From: Mesorhabditis belari
Taxonomy: Eukaryota > Nematoda > Chromadorea > Rhabditida > Rhabditidae
Length of the DNA stretch: 64,000 nt
Direction: 5' to 3'
Assembly (NCBI GenBank): GCA_958450365.1
Contig: CAUEEP010000741.1
Location: 3,706,001 to 3,770,000, forward strand
Under the pieces are notes generated by a model. That model was not told the origin of the DNA and ran no database searches. It saw only the letters and a list, made by a program, of their open reading frames with translations. Positions 44,361-56,082 of the stretch are shown in pieces. How positions within the stretch are numbered: position 1 is the stretch's first letter; each line of letters begins with the position of its first letter. Made by a program: the position numbers and the translations under genes.

Positions 44361-45256
44361 TTGGGTTGGTGAAACTGCGGGACTTTGTCAGCACGGTTTA
44401 GGGGTATTAAAGTTGTTATCTTTCGTGTACATCTACGGGAGGACCCTTGAGGAACTCCTTTTCAAAAATTTTCTAAAAAAACCAGTAAAACACTCTTTGG
44501 GTACTTTGTTAAAGTGGAAAGAGTTTTTTTGTGAGTACGGGGAACTAGATGGAGCTATAGGGTGCGTGAAAAGTTCTGTTCTCTCCTAAAAGACCACTTT
44601 TGTAATGTTTTATGAAATTTTCAAGACTCAAAACCTACAAAATTAGATTTTTCAAGTATTTTTACACTAGAAGATTGTTCTATATCAGCTATTTTAGTCA
44701 TATATTGGGTTAGTGAATTGAAAACTGCGGGACTTTGAACTAAAATTTATTCAACATAAAACCATAAATTGATTCCAAATAATTTCCATTATTATTGACG
44801 ACTTCTGCCCATTTTACAGGCAATTTGATTCCTCTTTCGTAGTAGGATTGGTTTGGTTTGATTTTGGTTTGTGTGTGAGACAAGTGTGAGACTCAAAAAT
44901 GGAGGACTGGAGATGGAGACTGGAGATCCCAGTTTGAGCACTTTCTTCAAAAGAAACCCATTTTGGTGTCAATAGAAAAGTTGTAGAGAATCAAAAATTA
45001 AGCTTATAGCCAAATTTTCAAAAAGATACACTTAGTAGTTTCGCTTAAAATGCAAGTTTTGTGAAAATTCGTAATTTTGGCGTAAATTTGGCATTTCTTG
45101 AAAACCAGTTTTTGAATCGTTCTGAAAATTAGGATATAAGCTTGATTTTTGATTCTCTACAACTTTTCCATTGACACCAAAATGGGTTTCTTTTGAAGAA
45201 AGTGCTCAAACTGTCACATATGACAATAACCGGCAGTTTTCAATTCACCAACCCAA
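44361..45256. mobile_element. Mariner-type MITE, family TTGGGTTGGTGA, copy 2
   Basis: 896 bp flanked by TA, same termini and same internal restart (TTGGGTTAGTGAATTG at 44705) as 16114-17129. The outer left segment is shorter because of an internal deletion. Located in the UGT intron between exons 44042-44106 and 45322-45650. Confidence 0.85.
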
Positions 45257-45965
45257 TACATCCATCTAAAGTCGAGAAAAGCATTTGATATTTAAGCTTT
45301 TTTGAAATCAACCCAATTCAGCGTATGTGCTTCAAACCGGAAACGAAATGAGCTTCTTGCAAAGATCCCTCAACCACTTTGTCGAGTTCTTGAACGGTCA
45401 TCTCCGACTCTCAAAACAAGCCGACGGACAAACGGAACTCGCGAGAAGACTTCTCGGCAATCACATCACAAATCTCATTGATTTTCCCAAAACAGTGACA
45501 AGAGCTCATATTTCATTCATGCAAAACTATTAGGCGAATCTCGTGATGCTCAGCGGTGATCCAATCATCGAATTCCCCATCCCAACAACCAGAAAAGTTG
45601 TTTACATCGGCGGTTTGGGGACGAGAAAGGAAACAAAGGAATTACCAAAAGTTGGTGCCCAAATTTGGTATTGAATCTTAGCCATTTTACAGGAATTCGA
45701 AAACTTCATCACCGATGCCCGAAAAAGTTGTTGTCATTTCATTCGGCTCATGGACGGTTGCAAAGCATATGCCGAAATTCTGGAAAGATGCGCTCATTCA
45801 ACTTTTCAAGTAGAAAGTCTTGTTGGAAATCAAGTTTAAAAATTCAGAAACCATCCAAAGATTCGTTTCGTATGGAGTTGTGAAGAAAATCTAGTTTTGC
45901 CGCCGAATGCTTTTCGAGCCTCGTGGATACCGCAAGACTCATTGCTAGGTAAACCAGAGCTGCAC

Positions 45966-46240
45966 CTACCGTAAATACTGTAATAGTACCCCACCGCCCT
46001 CGTACAGTCGCGTAGTCGCAAAAGTTTTTTAGTATTTCATTTTTTGCAAAGCACCCGTACTATCAAAAAAATGTGTCTTTGGTATCAAAAAAATAGCCCT
46101 GAATCTCAGCTATTTTTTTGATACGCAAACGAACATTGTAGCATAAACCAGTGTTGAGAAAAACTCGTTCAAAGCTAGACTACGCAACGCTTCGCACCGT
46201 CATTATGGGACTGGGGTACTATTATAGTATTTACGGTAGG
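45966..46240. mobile_element. Foldback MITE, family ACCGTAAATACTGTAATAGT, copy 2
   Basis: Perfect palindromic ends ACCGTAAATACTGTAATAGT and the inverse of ACTATTATAGTATTTACGGT; interior shares AAAACTCGTTCAAAGCTAG with 28231-28497. In a UGT intron. Confidence 0.85.
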
Positions 46241-47598
46241 TAGGCTTTCAACTAGGCACAACTAGGAAAGGATCTTACGAATATTTATGAATCTTACGTC
46301 AACGAGAGAAGCTTTGGGCAAAAACAGAGTTTTGCCTTCGGCTAAATTGAACTTTACGGTCCAGAGCCAAAATACATTCAAAACCAGTTTTTATGCTTTA
46401 CTATGCTTAGTTATGCACAAAAAAACACAAAAATAATGAGGGAAAAAAATTCGACTTTTTGTTTTAACCTTTTGGAGCGTAAAGTTCAATTTAGCCTTGC
46501 CTTCTTTGGAAAGCTTTAAGAAATAGATTCGGCAAGTTAATCCCTAACTCAAAATTTAGCCAACAACAAATCCATCCTCCTAATCACACACGCTGGCTAC
46601 AACAGTTTAATGGAAGCTGTTCAACATGGAATCCCCACGATCGCCATTCCTCTATTCAGCTTCGGAGATCAGGCTAGGTGATACAATCTAAAGATTCATT
46701 AAGCATAGCTTATAGACTTATATTATAGATTATAGAGAGCATAACGTATATTATAGAAATGCACATCTATTCAAGAAACATGGCACAACTGTCCACATAC
46801 CTAAAGAAGAGTTTTCTTTTGAAAGACTCGAGCAAGCTTTTGTAGAGATCACCACAGAAAAGAGGTAAATGATCTTGCTGAACAATTATTCAAAACCCTT
46901 TTAGTTTCAAAGAACGAGCACTTGGCCTCCAACACATTATTTTGAATAAACCGAATAAGGCCGAAGCGGAGCTATTGTATTGGGTTGATGTTATCACCAA
47001 CACAGACATCTTGCTAGATCTCCCAGACTTAAACACTTTTGAAATCTACTCTTTAGACGTCATTCTCGCTAGCTTCCTTTTCTTTTTAGCTCTATTCCTT
47101 TTCATTCGGTTCATCCTTTCCTGGTACTATTGGTCTTGTTTTGAGATGGCATTCAAGGAAAAAGTTAAGCTGCAATAAATTTTAAATGATTCATTGAAAG
47201 TTTTTGTTTAGTTCGCAATCGACAAATTGTATAAATAGAATGGGCACACACTTTAAACAAAACACAAACACGATTAATTTGAAGCAATCAAAATTTGGGA
47301 GAACATAAAGACAAATAAAAAGTACCGAATTGATCGTTTATATGCAGCGTGTCGTGGTGATGAATTGAAGTAGTTGACCCATAGGAACGATACGTCTTGA
47401 AGAGATGAACACCTAAAAGAATCATGTTAAAGAAATGTTAATATATAAAACTTAAATGCGAGCAAGTAAAATGTTTAGATGCATTCTGATTTAAACTATA
47501 GAGTTCTTTGAATAAAGTATGGTCTCACTACATTGCAGTGAACTTAAAAAACTGAACCGAAGAACTTGCAATAGCACATTGCGTTAACAAAACCGACT

Positions 47599-48445
47599 TT
47601 AATAGGCGACTGCAAAAACGTTGATGATGGCGAGCACATGTTTTCCCTCCCAACGATGCGAGTACGAGACGTCAGTTTTTTTATTCCAGAATGACACCGC
47701 TAAAAAGAAAAATTTTTTTATCCAGCAGACAATGCGCACAACTTAATAACTTATTGCTTAAACTCGAAAAACGCACTCGAGACATTGAGGCCCGATCCAT
47801 TGCCAGTTTGCAAGAGTGCCGAGGCCACGATGTACTTGTAGGGCCCTTGATGCTTGACCAATCTGTAGGTGATCTCTAAAAGGAAAAAGAATTGTGCAAC
47901 AGGAATTTATAATTGAAAACACATTGAACTACTAACTAGCAATGCTCACATTACCGTTCACAAGTAATAACAAGTTGCTACTGCCAAAAACATGAAACAA
48001 TTAACAATTTTTATTATCCCCGTATCCTTGCCAAAACACGTTGCTGCTAATCTACCGGACCAAAATCGTACCTTCAACACATTTGGTATTCCACGACTCC
48101 GATTTCTCGACGTCATAGGTCGTGTGGCCGATGTTTCGCTCAAAGACCTCGTTGATGATTTGAATGAGCCCTTCCCGGGTAAATGGCGGAGTCGTCGAAT
48201 CCTAAAAACAAAGATACCACATTTTGCAAGGGACCTTAACTAGATCATTTAACGGCAACACCTTAAAATTGTTAGATAGGTAGAGCTTTCCCGTACTTGT
48301 ACTCCATTTACGATATATTCTTTTAATGACTTTTAGTTTTTGGGAAATAAACGACAAAAGTTTCTTATAAAACTACTGGATAAGAAGTAATCACAAAATG
48401 TACCTTATCATCGATGATATCTTCGGGCTTGCAATCGTTGAGCAT
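47599..48445 (-). CDS. Dynein light chain, Tctex type, intact
   Basis: Four exons: 48404-48445 (ATG), 48072-48201, 47777-47875 and 47599-47699 (TAA). All phases join, giving 123 residues; family members are usually 110-125. It begins MLNDCKPEDIIDDKDSTTPP. Family features: helix region LIQIINEVFERNIGHTTYDV (consensus YDxEK follows as YDVEKSESW), strand GPYKYIVASALLQTGNGSGL (consensus KYIVTxxIxQKNGxGL), then STVSFWNKKTDVSYSHRWEG and the C-terminal strand HVLAIINVFAVAY. Tctex light chains sit as dimers on the cytoplasmic dynein intermediate chain and help link cargo. No coding disruption seen. The next gene, the kinase on the plus strand, starts 1.7 kb away, so the two are divergently arranged. 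Confidence 0.9.
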
Positions 48446-50035
48446 TGATTACTACAAAATTTATCGATGAACAAGAAATTAGTTGAGAGAACCTAAAATT
48501 AAAGTTCTTTTACGGTTAGAAACAAGATTGAAACAAAGACAAATGATTCAAAAAGGGGAAATTGCAACCTATGGAGTCACTACGTCCCTGAAGTGTATTG
48601 TCGATAAAAACAAATCGCATCCAAAAATCTTTGAGCCCACAAACTTTTAGCAAAGGGTTTTTAAAATTTGATGTAAACTAATCTTCAAGTTGATAGAGAA
48701 ACGGTTGAACGACGTTTTGTTCAAAATAAACTGCGCTTTCAAAAAAATAGGCGATTAGACACAAAAAAGGGGACGGCCCCAAAAACCACAAATTTTCTTC
48801 CGCAAAGGGGCATTTCCGCAAAATTTTTTCCAACTTTTGATATCTTGACTACCCGTGGTTAGATTTGTATGTTTTTGGTACCATTTTGTTGCTCCCGTCA
48901 AGTGCAACAAATTGGTATCAAAACATAAGAATCCGGCCATAGGTTATTGAGTTAAGTCGAGTTATAAAAAGGCTCGGAAAAAAATTTGCGGTTTTTGGGT
49001 TCTCCCCAAAAAAGACGTTCGACAGAACAGGAGAAAATGGGGTAGGCCAATTGCTGCAACTGAATCTTTTTCGCAACTCGCAATAACCTTCTTTTAAGTG
49101 GACCAATCTTTATTGGTTTCATTGGGACCAATTGGTTTCATTTTGTAGATCTCAATAAGTGCAACAAAATGAAACCAAAATCATGAAGATTGGCCCACTC
49201 AGAAGAAAGTTATTGCTATTTGCGCAAAAAAATTAGGGAAATTCGCCTACACTGGACAAAATTTTAAAAGTGAAAAATTTGGCACAAATTGCTTGTTTTA
49301 TAGTGTTAACTGAATATTCTTTGTCGAAAATGCCTACGATATAATTTTGCCATCTTTTAGCAATCTTGTAGCAAGCATGTAAATCATTTTTGCCCCAACT
49401 CCACGATTTTTTCACAGCAATTTTGGGGAGTGGGACAAATGCGACTTTTTTTTGCGCACCCGGACATTTGCGCACCTTTTTTTCCGCACTTAGCCCATTA
49501 GCGCACCTTTTTTCGCGTTTTAAAAAGCTCCAAAGCTAATATTAACCAATTTCTATTCCAAAATTGGTTTTTCTAGGTAATCTGAGGGTGTCGAATTCAA
49601 ATTTTGACATAACAGAGCGTGTGGAACCAATTTGAAAGACAAAACGGCTAGGTCAAATTACAGAAAATTGTTGATTTTTCTCTTTGTATAACTGCGTCCG
49701 TTCGCTTCCACAAGCTCTGATATGCCAAAATTTCGATTCTACGCCCTAAAATTACCTAGAAAACAACTTTTTGGAATAGAAATTGGTTAATATTAGCTTT
49801 TAAGAGCTTTTTTAAAACGCGGAAAAAGGTGCGCTAATGAGCTAAGTGCGGAAAAAAAGGTCGCATTTGTCCCACTCCCGCAATTTTGTGTTCAAATTCT
49901 CAAACGTTATTTGAGAATTTTTAAAAGCGACTATCACTGCACAAAGTTGTTTACTCTTTTTCTGAATAATCGTTTCAATTTTCTTGCGCAAAAATTATTG
50001 ATACGTGAAAAATTAAAAAAAAAAGAAAGAAAAAC
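48446..50035. other. Intergenic interval with foldbacks
   Basis: Between the dynein light chain and the kinase, which are transcribed away from each other. 48770-49010 and 49050-49215 are weak palindromes centred on GGTACCATTTTGTTGC and ATTGGTTTCATTTTG. No gene-like frame is present. Promoters of both genes should lie here but no motif can be assigned. Confidence 0.5.
49430..49883. mobile_element. Foldback element, 0.45 kb
   Basis: GGGAGTGGGACAAATGCGAC at the left and its inverse GTCGCATTTGTCCCACTCCC at the right. A second inner pair is GCGCACCTTTTTTCGCGTTT ... AAACGCGGAAAAAGGTGCGC. It ends about 150 bp upstream of the kinase gene. Confidence 0.85.
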
Positions 50036-50110
50036 GTGGCGCATTTTCAACTGAAAGATAAGGAAGTCATAACTTTGGAAGTTTCGTCAATTTTCACACT
50101 TATTGCTGGA

Positions 50111-52490
50111 ATGGAAAGCTTGGAAGCGTCACAAGCTACGATTATTTCAACGTTCAAAGAATATGAAGCTCGGGATTTCGTCGAGGAATTTTCAACGATA
50201 CTTGGCCAGGGTGGAATGGGTGTTGTCTACAAAAAGAGAACAATTGACAAGTTAGTGAATAATATTTGCTAAGGTGCATATAAGGGTAGAGCCCTACCTT
50301 TTCTAAGTTACCTTTTCTAAGTTTGCTTTGCTAAGTTACCTTTTCAAAGAATTACAAAACATTACTCCCAATAATCTTAGAGATACAGGAAATGGAAGCT
50401 TTTATCCCACTTCGACACTAAAATTATTTTACATTTCTGTAAATTTTAAAGTTCTTTCTAGTGAAACAGTGGCTGTCAAAGACCTGCGGCCAAGAAGATT
50501 CGTCAAACTTGAGCTTCTCCATCGGGTTTCTCAAAAAGAAGTGCAATTTTTGAGGGATTGTCAACATTCGAATATTGTCAAGGTAAAAGCAGCACTTTTA
50601 GTAGATTTTCTGGATAAAAACAGATAACTTTAAAGACATTTATGTATTGATTTCTAGTGAAAATAACCCCTACTTGCCCTACTTGCCTCTAATAGAAGCA
50701 GCATTGAACTGTTGAAGCAGCATTGAACTGTTGAAGCAGCATAGAAGCAGCATTGAACTGTTGAAGCCCCGCCCTGAGAGAAAAAGTTGCACAAAATTGC
50801 GAGTTTTTAACGAAAATTTCTGAAACTTTGTCAGAACACACGCATTCCATAGGCAAATCTATAGAAACAAAAACAAATTGGATTTGCTTTACTAATTGCT
50901 GCGAAAACTCAAAATAAATAATGCATAAATTTTTTAGCTCGGCTTCTATTAGAAGCACGGTATCTAGTGCTGTTCTACAGACTTAATTACACTACTAGAC
51001 TACTAGTTTTACATTCGTACTTTTTATAGATGCTTGGCACGGTAAAATCCGAGCATTCTGACGCATATGACGCAATCGTTTTTGAATACCATGACGAAGG
51101 ATCTCTCGAAAATGGTAGGTCGGACTGGGTTTAAGCTTCTGTTCATTTACTCACTTACTTTGTTCATTTACTCACTTACTTTGTTCATTTACTCACTTAC
51201 TTTGTTCATTTACTCACTTACTTTGTTCATTTACTTTAAACTTAACATTTAGTTATCATGGGAAAAAAGAGAAAGGGATTATCCATCACCTAATCTATGA
51301 TCAACGTCACATTCTCTTGTGGGCTACCCAGCTGACCACAGCTTTGGTTTATCTTCATGAGAAAGGACTGGTGCACAATGATTTAAAGCCTGATAAGTAA
51401 GAGAGAAGTTTTATATCAGCATACTGTACTTATAGTTAAAAAAAGACAATGCTTTTGCAATTTTTCCAGTGTTCTGATGGCGGATAACTACCGGACAGTG
51501 AAATTAGCGGATCTTGGAAGTACTCGCCCGCACGGGATCTCAACTGATAGCGTATTTTACACAAAAAGATACAAAGCTCCAGATGTAAGTGAACTTTATG
51601 AGATAAAGACTTCTGTAGAATCTAGTATTTGGTAATTTAAGCGTGGAGTAGCGGGAAGAACGCATGCGAGTAACGATGTTTACGCGCTGGGGCTCATCCT
51701 CTGGCAGCTCAACTATAGACAGTAATTTTTTTTACAGAATGTAAGTCAAATTCATCATTTATTTCCTTTTAGAAAACCTTTCTTCGAATATGAAACGGAG
51801 GACCAAATCCAAATTGCTTCTTGTTACACACGTCCAAAATTGACTGGCTGCAACGAGGTGCTAAAGGCTATGATTAGGAGGTGGGGGTTTAACAATGAAA
51901 CATCTCAATTCCAACATCTAAATTCCAACATCTCAATTCCAACATCTAAATTCCAACATCTAAATTCCAACATCTAAATTCCAACATCTCAATTCCAACA
52001 TCTCAATTCCAACATCTAAATTCCAACATCTAAATTCCAACGTCTAAATTCCAACATCTCAATTCCAACATCTCAATTCCAACGTCTGAATTGCTGAGGT
52101 TCAAAATCAAACTTTAGATGTTGGGATCAAATCCTCCTTAATTGTTGGGACTCAAAAGAACTACTCTCCAATTTGAGCACTTGGCTGAAAAAGGTAAGTG
52201 TCAGGGTGAAATGAAATCCAAACTTCAAACTTCTGTTTGTAGATTCTAGATCGGAGTGGAAACGTTATTTCGCCTCCCGTTCCCTTTTGAAGGCCCTCGC
52301 CCTGACATTGCCACCAGAAAGTGGCATCTTGAAGTTCCCCGAATACACTCCTCCACCGCCCCCCGATAGCCTTGCATTAGGCGGCTATCAACCAATGCAA
52401 AATAGTGGGAAAAACGATGCTCCTATGGATCCGAGTCGTCAGCAAAAACCGACTTTGCAGGTAACCGACAAAAGACTGAAAATTATTTGA
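50111..52490 (+). CDS. Divergent protein kinase, nine exons, intact
   Basis: Exons: 50111-50250, 50462-50582, 51030-51118, 51253-51396, 51470-51584, 51642-51721, 51773-51880, 52159-52193 and 52243-52490. All phases join with no stop, 359 residues. The start is the first in-frame Met (MESLEASQATII); an upstream exon is possible since the frame stays open to 50036. Kinase motifs in order: Gly loop ILGQGGMGVVYK, beta-3 Lys in VAVKDL, helix-C region KEVQFLRDCQHSNIV, catalytic loop LVHNDLKPDN (usual HRD is HND), metal site ADLGST (usual DFG is DLG), TKRYKAPD in place of APE, and the helix-F Asp in NDVYALGLILWQ. Lys, both Asp and Asn are present, so activity is possible. The C-terminal tail is Pro-rich (YTPPPPPDSLALGG) with no known domain. 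Substrate unknown; probably a Ser/Thr kinase of a nematode-expanded group. Confidence 0.85.
51140..51240. repeat. Minisatellite, 21-bp unit TTCATTTACTCACTTACTTTG
   Basis: Five nearly perfect copies filling the kinase intron between exons 51030-51118 and 51253-51396. Confidence 0.95.
51893..52092. repeat. Minisatellite, 14-bp unit ATTCCAACATCTAA
   Basis: About 14 copies with ATCTAA/ATCTCA alternation, in the kinase intron before exon 52159-52193. Confidence 0.95.
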
Positions 52491-52679
52491 CAGAGTGGAT
52501 AATTATAGCAGATAAAAAGCAGATAGCAGATGGATAGCAGATAGCAAATAGAAAGCAAAAAGCAAAAGCAAGCAAAAGCAAAGTAATAAAAAGCTTTGTA
52601 GGAAGAGAAAAATCAAACTTTAGAGAGGAAATTTTTGTTTTAAAATCTTTATTTGATATTAATGAACAACAAATTAGCA

Positions 52680-53160
52680 ATTAAATTCAAAGCGATCACC
52701 ATTTTTAGCTAAGCACGCTGTCAAGCGTTTAGAAAAGATGTGAAATGGCGGCCAAGTAAGCATCTTCGACATCATCCTAGGCTTTTAGAAGACTTTTTCT
52801 TCAAATTTTCAACAATTTTAAGTAGACTTTTGCCTCAAGGACCGATCAGGCAGAATAATTCATCGGATTGAGATCCGGCGAGCTGGGTGACCATTCAGAG
52901 ATGAAATTGGGAGACTTCACCTTTCAAAAATCTTGGACTTTTTGCTTTTGTGGTCCTTGTTTGAATGTCCAAATTTGATTTTTGAAAAATTTCAGCTTTG
53001 AGGAGATCCAGATAGTTAATAATAAGAGATACCGTATTCTCTCTAATAGTAGTGCGCACTACTATTTTTTGAACCCCCTCCTGGACCGCAATACTATAAG
53101 AGAGTACACTACTATTAGAGAGAATACGGTAATAAGTATAATTATGAGTCACCCTGTATC
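52680..53160 (-). mobile_element. Degenerate mariner/Tc1-type transposase fragment
   Basis: Minus strand about 52910-52850 reads ISEWSPSSPDLNPMNYSA then a stop and SVLEAKVYLKLLK, the third catalytic-Asp block of IS630/Tc1/mariner transposases (SPDLNPxxY). It continues with DDVEDAYLAAISH interrupted by stops. The right end near 53150 reads AGGGTGACTCATAATTAT on the minus strand, similar to the CAGGGTGCTTCATAATTG end at 6423, suggesting one family. Confidence 0.65.
53029..53133. mobile_element. Short foldback ACCGTATTCTCTCTAATAGT
   Basis: Arms ACCGTATTCTCTCTAATAGT and its exact inverse about 100 bp apart. The loop contains a second pair (AGTGCGCACTACT). Inserted in the transposase remnant. Confidence 0.85.
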
Positions 53161-53170
53161 TTCAACATAA

Positions 53171-53434
53171 AGCTCTATTCAGATCGGTAACACGAGCATC
53201 CCACTTGGTCGAGATGCAATCATTGGAATCGAGTACTTGTGTGGAATACTGAAATTGTCCGAAATAGGGCGTCGAGATCTTCGTGGCCCAGATGGGCCAG
53301 GTCGAGGACAAGTACGGGAAGTGGAGAAAACAGTGGAGAAAGCCTTCCAAGCTTTCAACAATTTTTATAGAGAGACAACTCCAAGGACTAAACCCGAGAA
53401 TTACAAGTATCGTGAGATTGAGGATCCTGATTAA
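53171..53434 (+). CDS. Unidentified 3' exon-like ORF
   Basis: Open for 87 codons after an AACATAAAG acceptor to TAA. It reads IQIGNTSIPLGRDAIIGIEY, LCGILKLSEIGRRDLRGPDG, PGRGQVREVEKTVEKAFQAF and ends YKYREIEDPD. The protein-like composition and length make it unlikely to be chance, but I do not recognise it and no upstream exon joins it. It follows the transposon remnant directly. Confidence 0.4.
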   Translation, partial: SSIQIGNTSIPLGRDAIIGIEYLCGILKLSEIGRRDLRGPDGPGRGQVREVEKTVEKAFQAFNNFYRETTPRTKPENYKYREIEDPD

Positions 53435-54356
53435 CAATTGAGCTTTAAGCATTTATGTGTCATTTTCTCTTGATGTGTAACTCTTGATTAAAGTGTTTCT
53501 AAAGTATGCTAGAGTAGCCGGAGTACGGTAACCTCTAGCGCACTTTTTAGCAAAATCTTTAATTGAGAGGAACACACTCTCGTTTTGTCTTGATCGTTTT
53601 TCAAAGCAATTTTGTAAAGAACATTTTGTAATTGGTAAATCAATGTGTAATTTACTGTACCTTGCGACTAATTTCAATTCCCAACTAATTTCAATTCATG
53701 TTTTCAATAAATTTTCAACACTCCACCCTTTTTTACCATGCTTTTTTGGAAGTGCCGTCTGCTCGAGCGTTTATGAGCAGCGGACACCCCCGAAATGACT
53801 GACCATCACACAAAAAAAAGAGAAAAATCGAGCGATGAAAGGATCCGGTTCATCTTTTCAACGGTATTTCCCCCTCCTTTTTTTTCTGACTGTCAGATGT
53901 GGAGAGAAGATAAAACGAGATCTCTCCATCCATCCATCCATTCATTCTCCTTCATCTCATTCATCCCTATCCATTGATAGACGACTCTCTTGCCATGCTC
54001 GTATATCTACCCTTGAAAGGCTTTCTCTCGGCAGGCGGCCGCCTTTTATCAAAGAATTTAGAATTTTCTTGAAATTTTATGCCTTCACAGTGTGAAACAA
54101 GTTCCATTGAGCATGGCATTAAAATGCAAACTTCGAGATTTTGATTGGGGAAGAGGCTGACTGGCTTCGAGATTTCAGTGAATGGGTATGGTTTACCTGG
54201 TACGCTTGAAATAGACAAAAATTGGATGATAGAAATATGGCCGACTAGCCGACTGGCTAAGAGTCCTGTATCTTAATCTAGAGATCTGTATCTTCGTCAG
54301 AGTTCGAAGCTCGTCAGAGCTAGATTAATCGGCTAGATTAATGGTTTCGTGCCCGG
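53435..54356. other. No supported gene
   Basis: Contains a microsatellite CCATCCATCCATTCATTC at 53928-53950 and several short ORFs without splice context. Confidence 0.4.
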
Positions 54357-54446
54357 CTACAGAAACCTCAAATCTCAAACCTCAATACTCAAACCTCAAA
54401 TCTCAAACCTCAAACCTCAAACCTCAAACCTCAAACCTCAAACATA
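54357..54446. repeat. Heptamer repeat CTCAAAC
   Basis: About 12 copies of CTCAAAC/CTCAAAT. Confidence 0.9.
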
Positions 54447-54756
54447 CCTATCCACACACTGTAGATCTAGTTTTTACATCTGTATACAACAATTCAATAT
54501 AGCCAGCTGGTTGCAAAGTTTCCAAAGCATTCTAGAGTTGAGTTGTTGTGCATTCTTACATTCTAGAGTTGTTGTGCAATAGTAGCATTGCTCAAACCAC
54601 ACAACATTGCTCTAAAATATCATAAACAATTCCAAAGCACGACTGTCCATAAATAGTTTCGTGCACTAGCTCTAAATTTTTGAAGTATTTCAAGAAAAAA
54701 AGCGCTTTTCACATTCCCCAGCAACTGTGCCTCACGCCATCCTAAACAAACAGGAT

Positions 54757-54925
54757 TTATCGCATACCATTTGAATAGCCAATGTCAAATTTCTCGTGGC
54801 TTTTCTTGGCGATTTGGCAGATCGAATCAAGAAAGGAATTTCTCACTATTAGATTTGCATATTGAGGAGAGCCAGATTCGATGATTGATTGCGTGAATTG
54901 GAAAAAGAGATGATGAAAAGAGATC
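54757..54925 (-). CDS. Possible carboxylesterase-family exon fragment
   Basis: The minus-strand frame reads HHLFFQFTQSIIESGSPQYA then NLIVRNSFLDSICQIAKKSH. LF-x-Q-x3-SIIESGS resembles the LFxxAIxxSGS block that follows the catalytic elbow in carboxylesterases, but only about 45 residues are visible and neither the GxSxG motif nor neighbouring exons were found. Treat as a gene fragment at best. Confidence 0.25.
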
Positions 54926-55604
54926 ATGATCATGAAAAAAGAGAGCAAAGAGATCATGAGCCATTTCTCTACCATGATTTCCATGATTCCACCAGAGTGA
55001 CCTTCTTGAGCGATTATGAAATACAGTGTCGTAACGATCTCGTGATCGAGATTGCCACGTATGGAAATGGCCAGCTAGACACCTATGGGGACGAACGCCT
55101 ATTGTGCGAGATTTAATATGCGTCGCTATCCGTTCAACTCCATTGTGTGGAAGACGAGACGAACGCCCGAGTTCCGTATAAAAGCAATGTGAACGAGCTG
55201 CCGATGTGTGCCGTGGAGTGCCTCTACTCTCCCAATCTCAAACCACTGAACCAACTATTATCGCTGTAATAAAGATTATATCTAAACCAACAATAAGCAC
55301 TACATACAGCTTGTAATCAAGGATTGAAATTTGGGAATTGGAGACTTGGGAGAAATGTTTGAAATCTATGATTTAAGTCACTGAAGCTGGTGATGGGGTT
55401 TAGAATTGAGACAAAAATTGGACTGTGATCCATACAGTACAATTTAATTTGTAATTGATACATAAATTGTACTGTAATCCTTACAGATATTACGGTAAAA
55501 GTTGGGCTACTGGTTTCTAGAGAAATCACTGGAAATTCACCCTTGTTGCACTTAAATAGCTTACAATCACTTATTGTTAGTTAACAATCGTTTCCAAAGT
55601 TATG

Positions 55605-56000
55605 CTAAAATTTGAAGTTCCAGTCGACTCTCGATACAACGATTTTGAAATTCTTAAGCATCCTCTTGTTTTCTGCGTAGCTGCCTACCCAAACGCAATC
55701 GTTAGCCGTTCTGGGCAGCTACACAAATTTGGGACACGTTTTAGAATCGTTAAATCGAAACTTTTCGTCCGAAGCGAATCGTTTAATCGAGCGTCGACTG
55801 GACTAGCATTCTTGTCATTGCCATTCTCATTCTCTGCACTCCGTAGCTGCCTCAGCCAGTTCCGTAGCTGCCCAGCCAGCTCCGTAGCTGCCCAGCCAAC
55901 CTGTATAATCCCAGTTGTAAACGATAAAGCGGCAACGATATCAACAGGATTTTCGTCCGAAGCGAATCGTTTAATCGAGCGTCGACTGTACTTATAAATC
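55605..56000. repeat. Repeated 40-bp block with pogo-like end
   Basis: TTTTCGTCCGAAGCGAATCG plus TTTAATCGAGCGTCGACTG occurs twice in direct orientation (about 55764-55800 and 55949-55988). The segment starts with CAGTCGACTCTCGATACAAC, which resembles the pogo-like MITE ends elsewhere. TCCGTAGCTGCCCAGCCAG is repeated three times between. Probably a decayed MITE with internal duplication. Confidence 0.55.
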
Positions 56001-56082
56001 GTCTCTTGGTACTTGACTGCTGACAAGGTGTACTTTCTGCTCAAATAAACGCACCCTCTCTGATGCACTCAATACAGAGCCC

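Larger units (their letters stand above)
41628..47178 (+). pseudogene. UDP-glycosyltransferase (UGT), full length with two lesions
   Basis: Exons: 41628-41717 (signal peptide MRFRILLCFLINAISA), 42279-42463, 42505-42587, 43862-43979, 44042-44106, 45322-45650, 45693-45809, 45848-45948, 46560-46677, 46757-46864 and 46905-47178. All phases join, giving about 528 codons, the usual UGT size. Seen in order: LAIALADGGHEVLLVRP, PSYVLQTGNEMSFLQRSLN, RKVVYIGGLG, VVVISFGSW, WIPQDSLL, the donor-sugar signature LLITHAGYNSLMEAVQHGIP and FSFGDQARN, then a C-terminal membrane anchor and basic tail (KEKVKLQ). Such enzymes move glucose or glucuronate from UDP-sugar to lipophilic compounds in the ER lumen. Lesions: in-frame TAG at 45531-45533 and one extra base near 45712 (GATGCCC for GATCCC). 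Introns hold two minisatellites and three foldback elements. It could be a real gene with consensus errors, though a substitution stop argues for decay. Confidence 0.8.

Noticed and set aside
53928..53960. CCAT repeats as part of a larger satellite
   Set aside because: Only five or six copies, an ordinary microsatellite.
54889..55200. Possible Cys-loop channel fragment (TYGDERLLCEI, then MRRYPFNS in another frame)
   Set aside because: Only a short resemblance to the C-x-[ILD]-x-MRRYPFD region, with a stop and frame change in the middle and no neighbouring exons; too weak to call.
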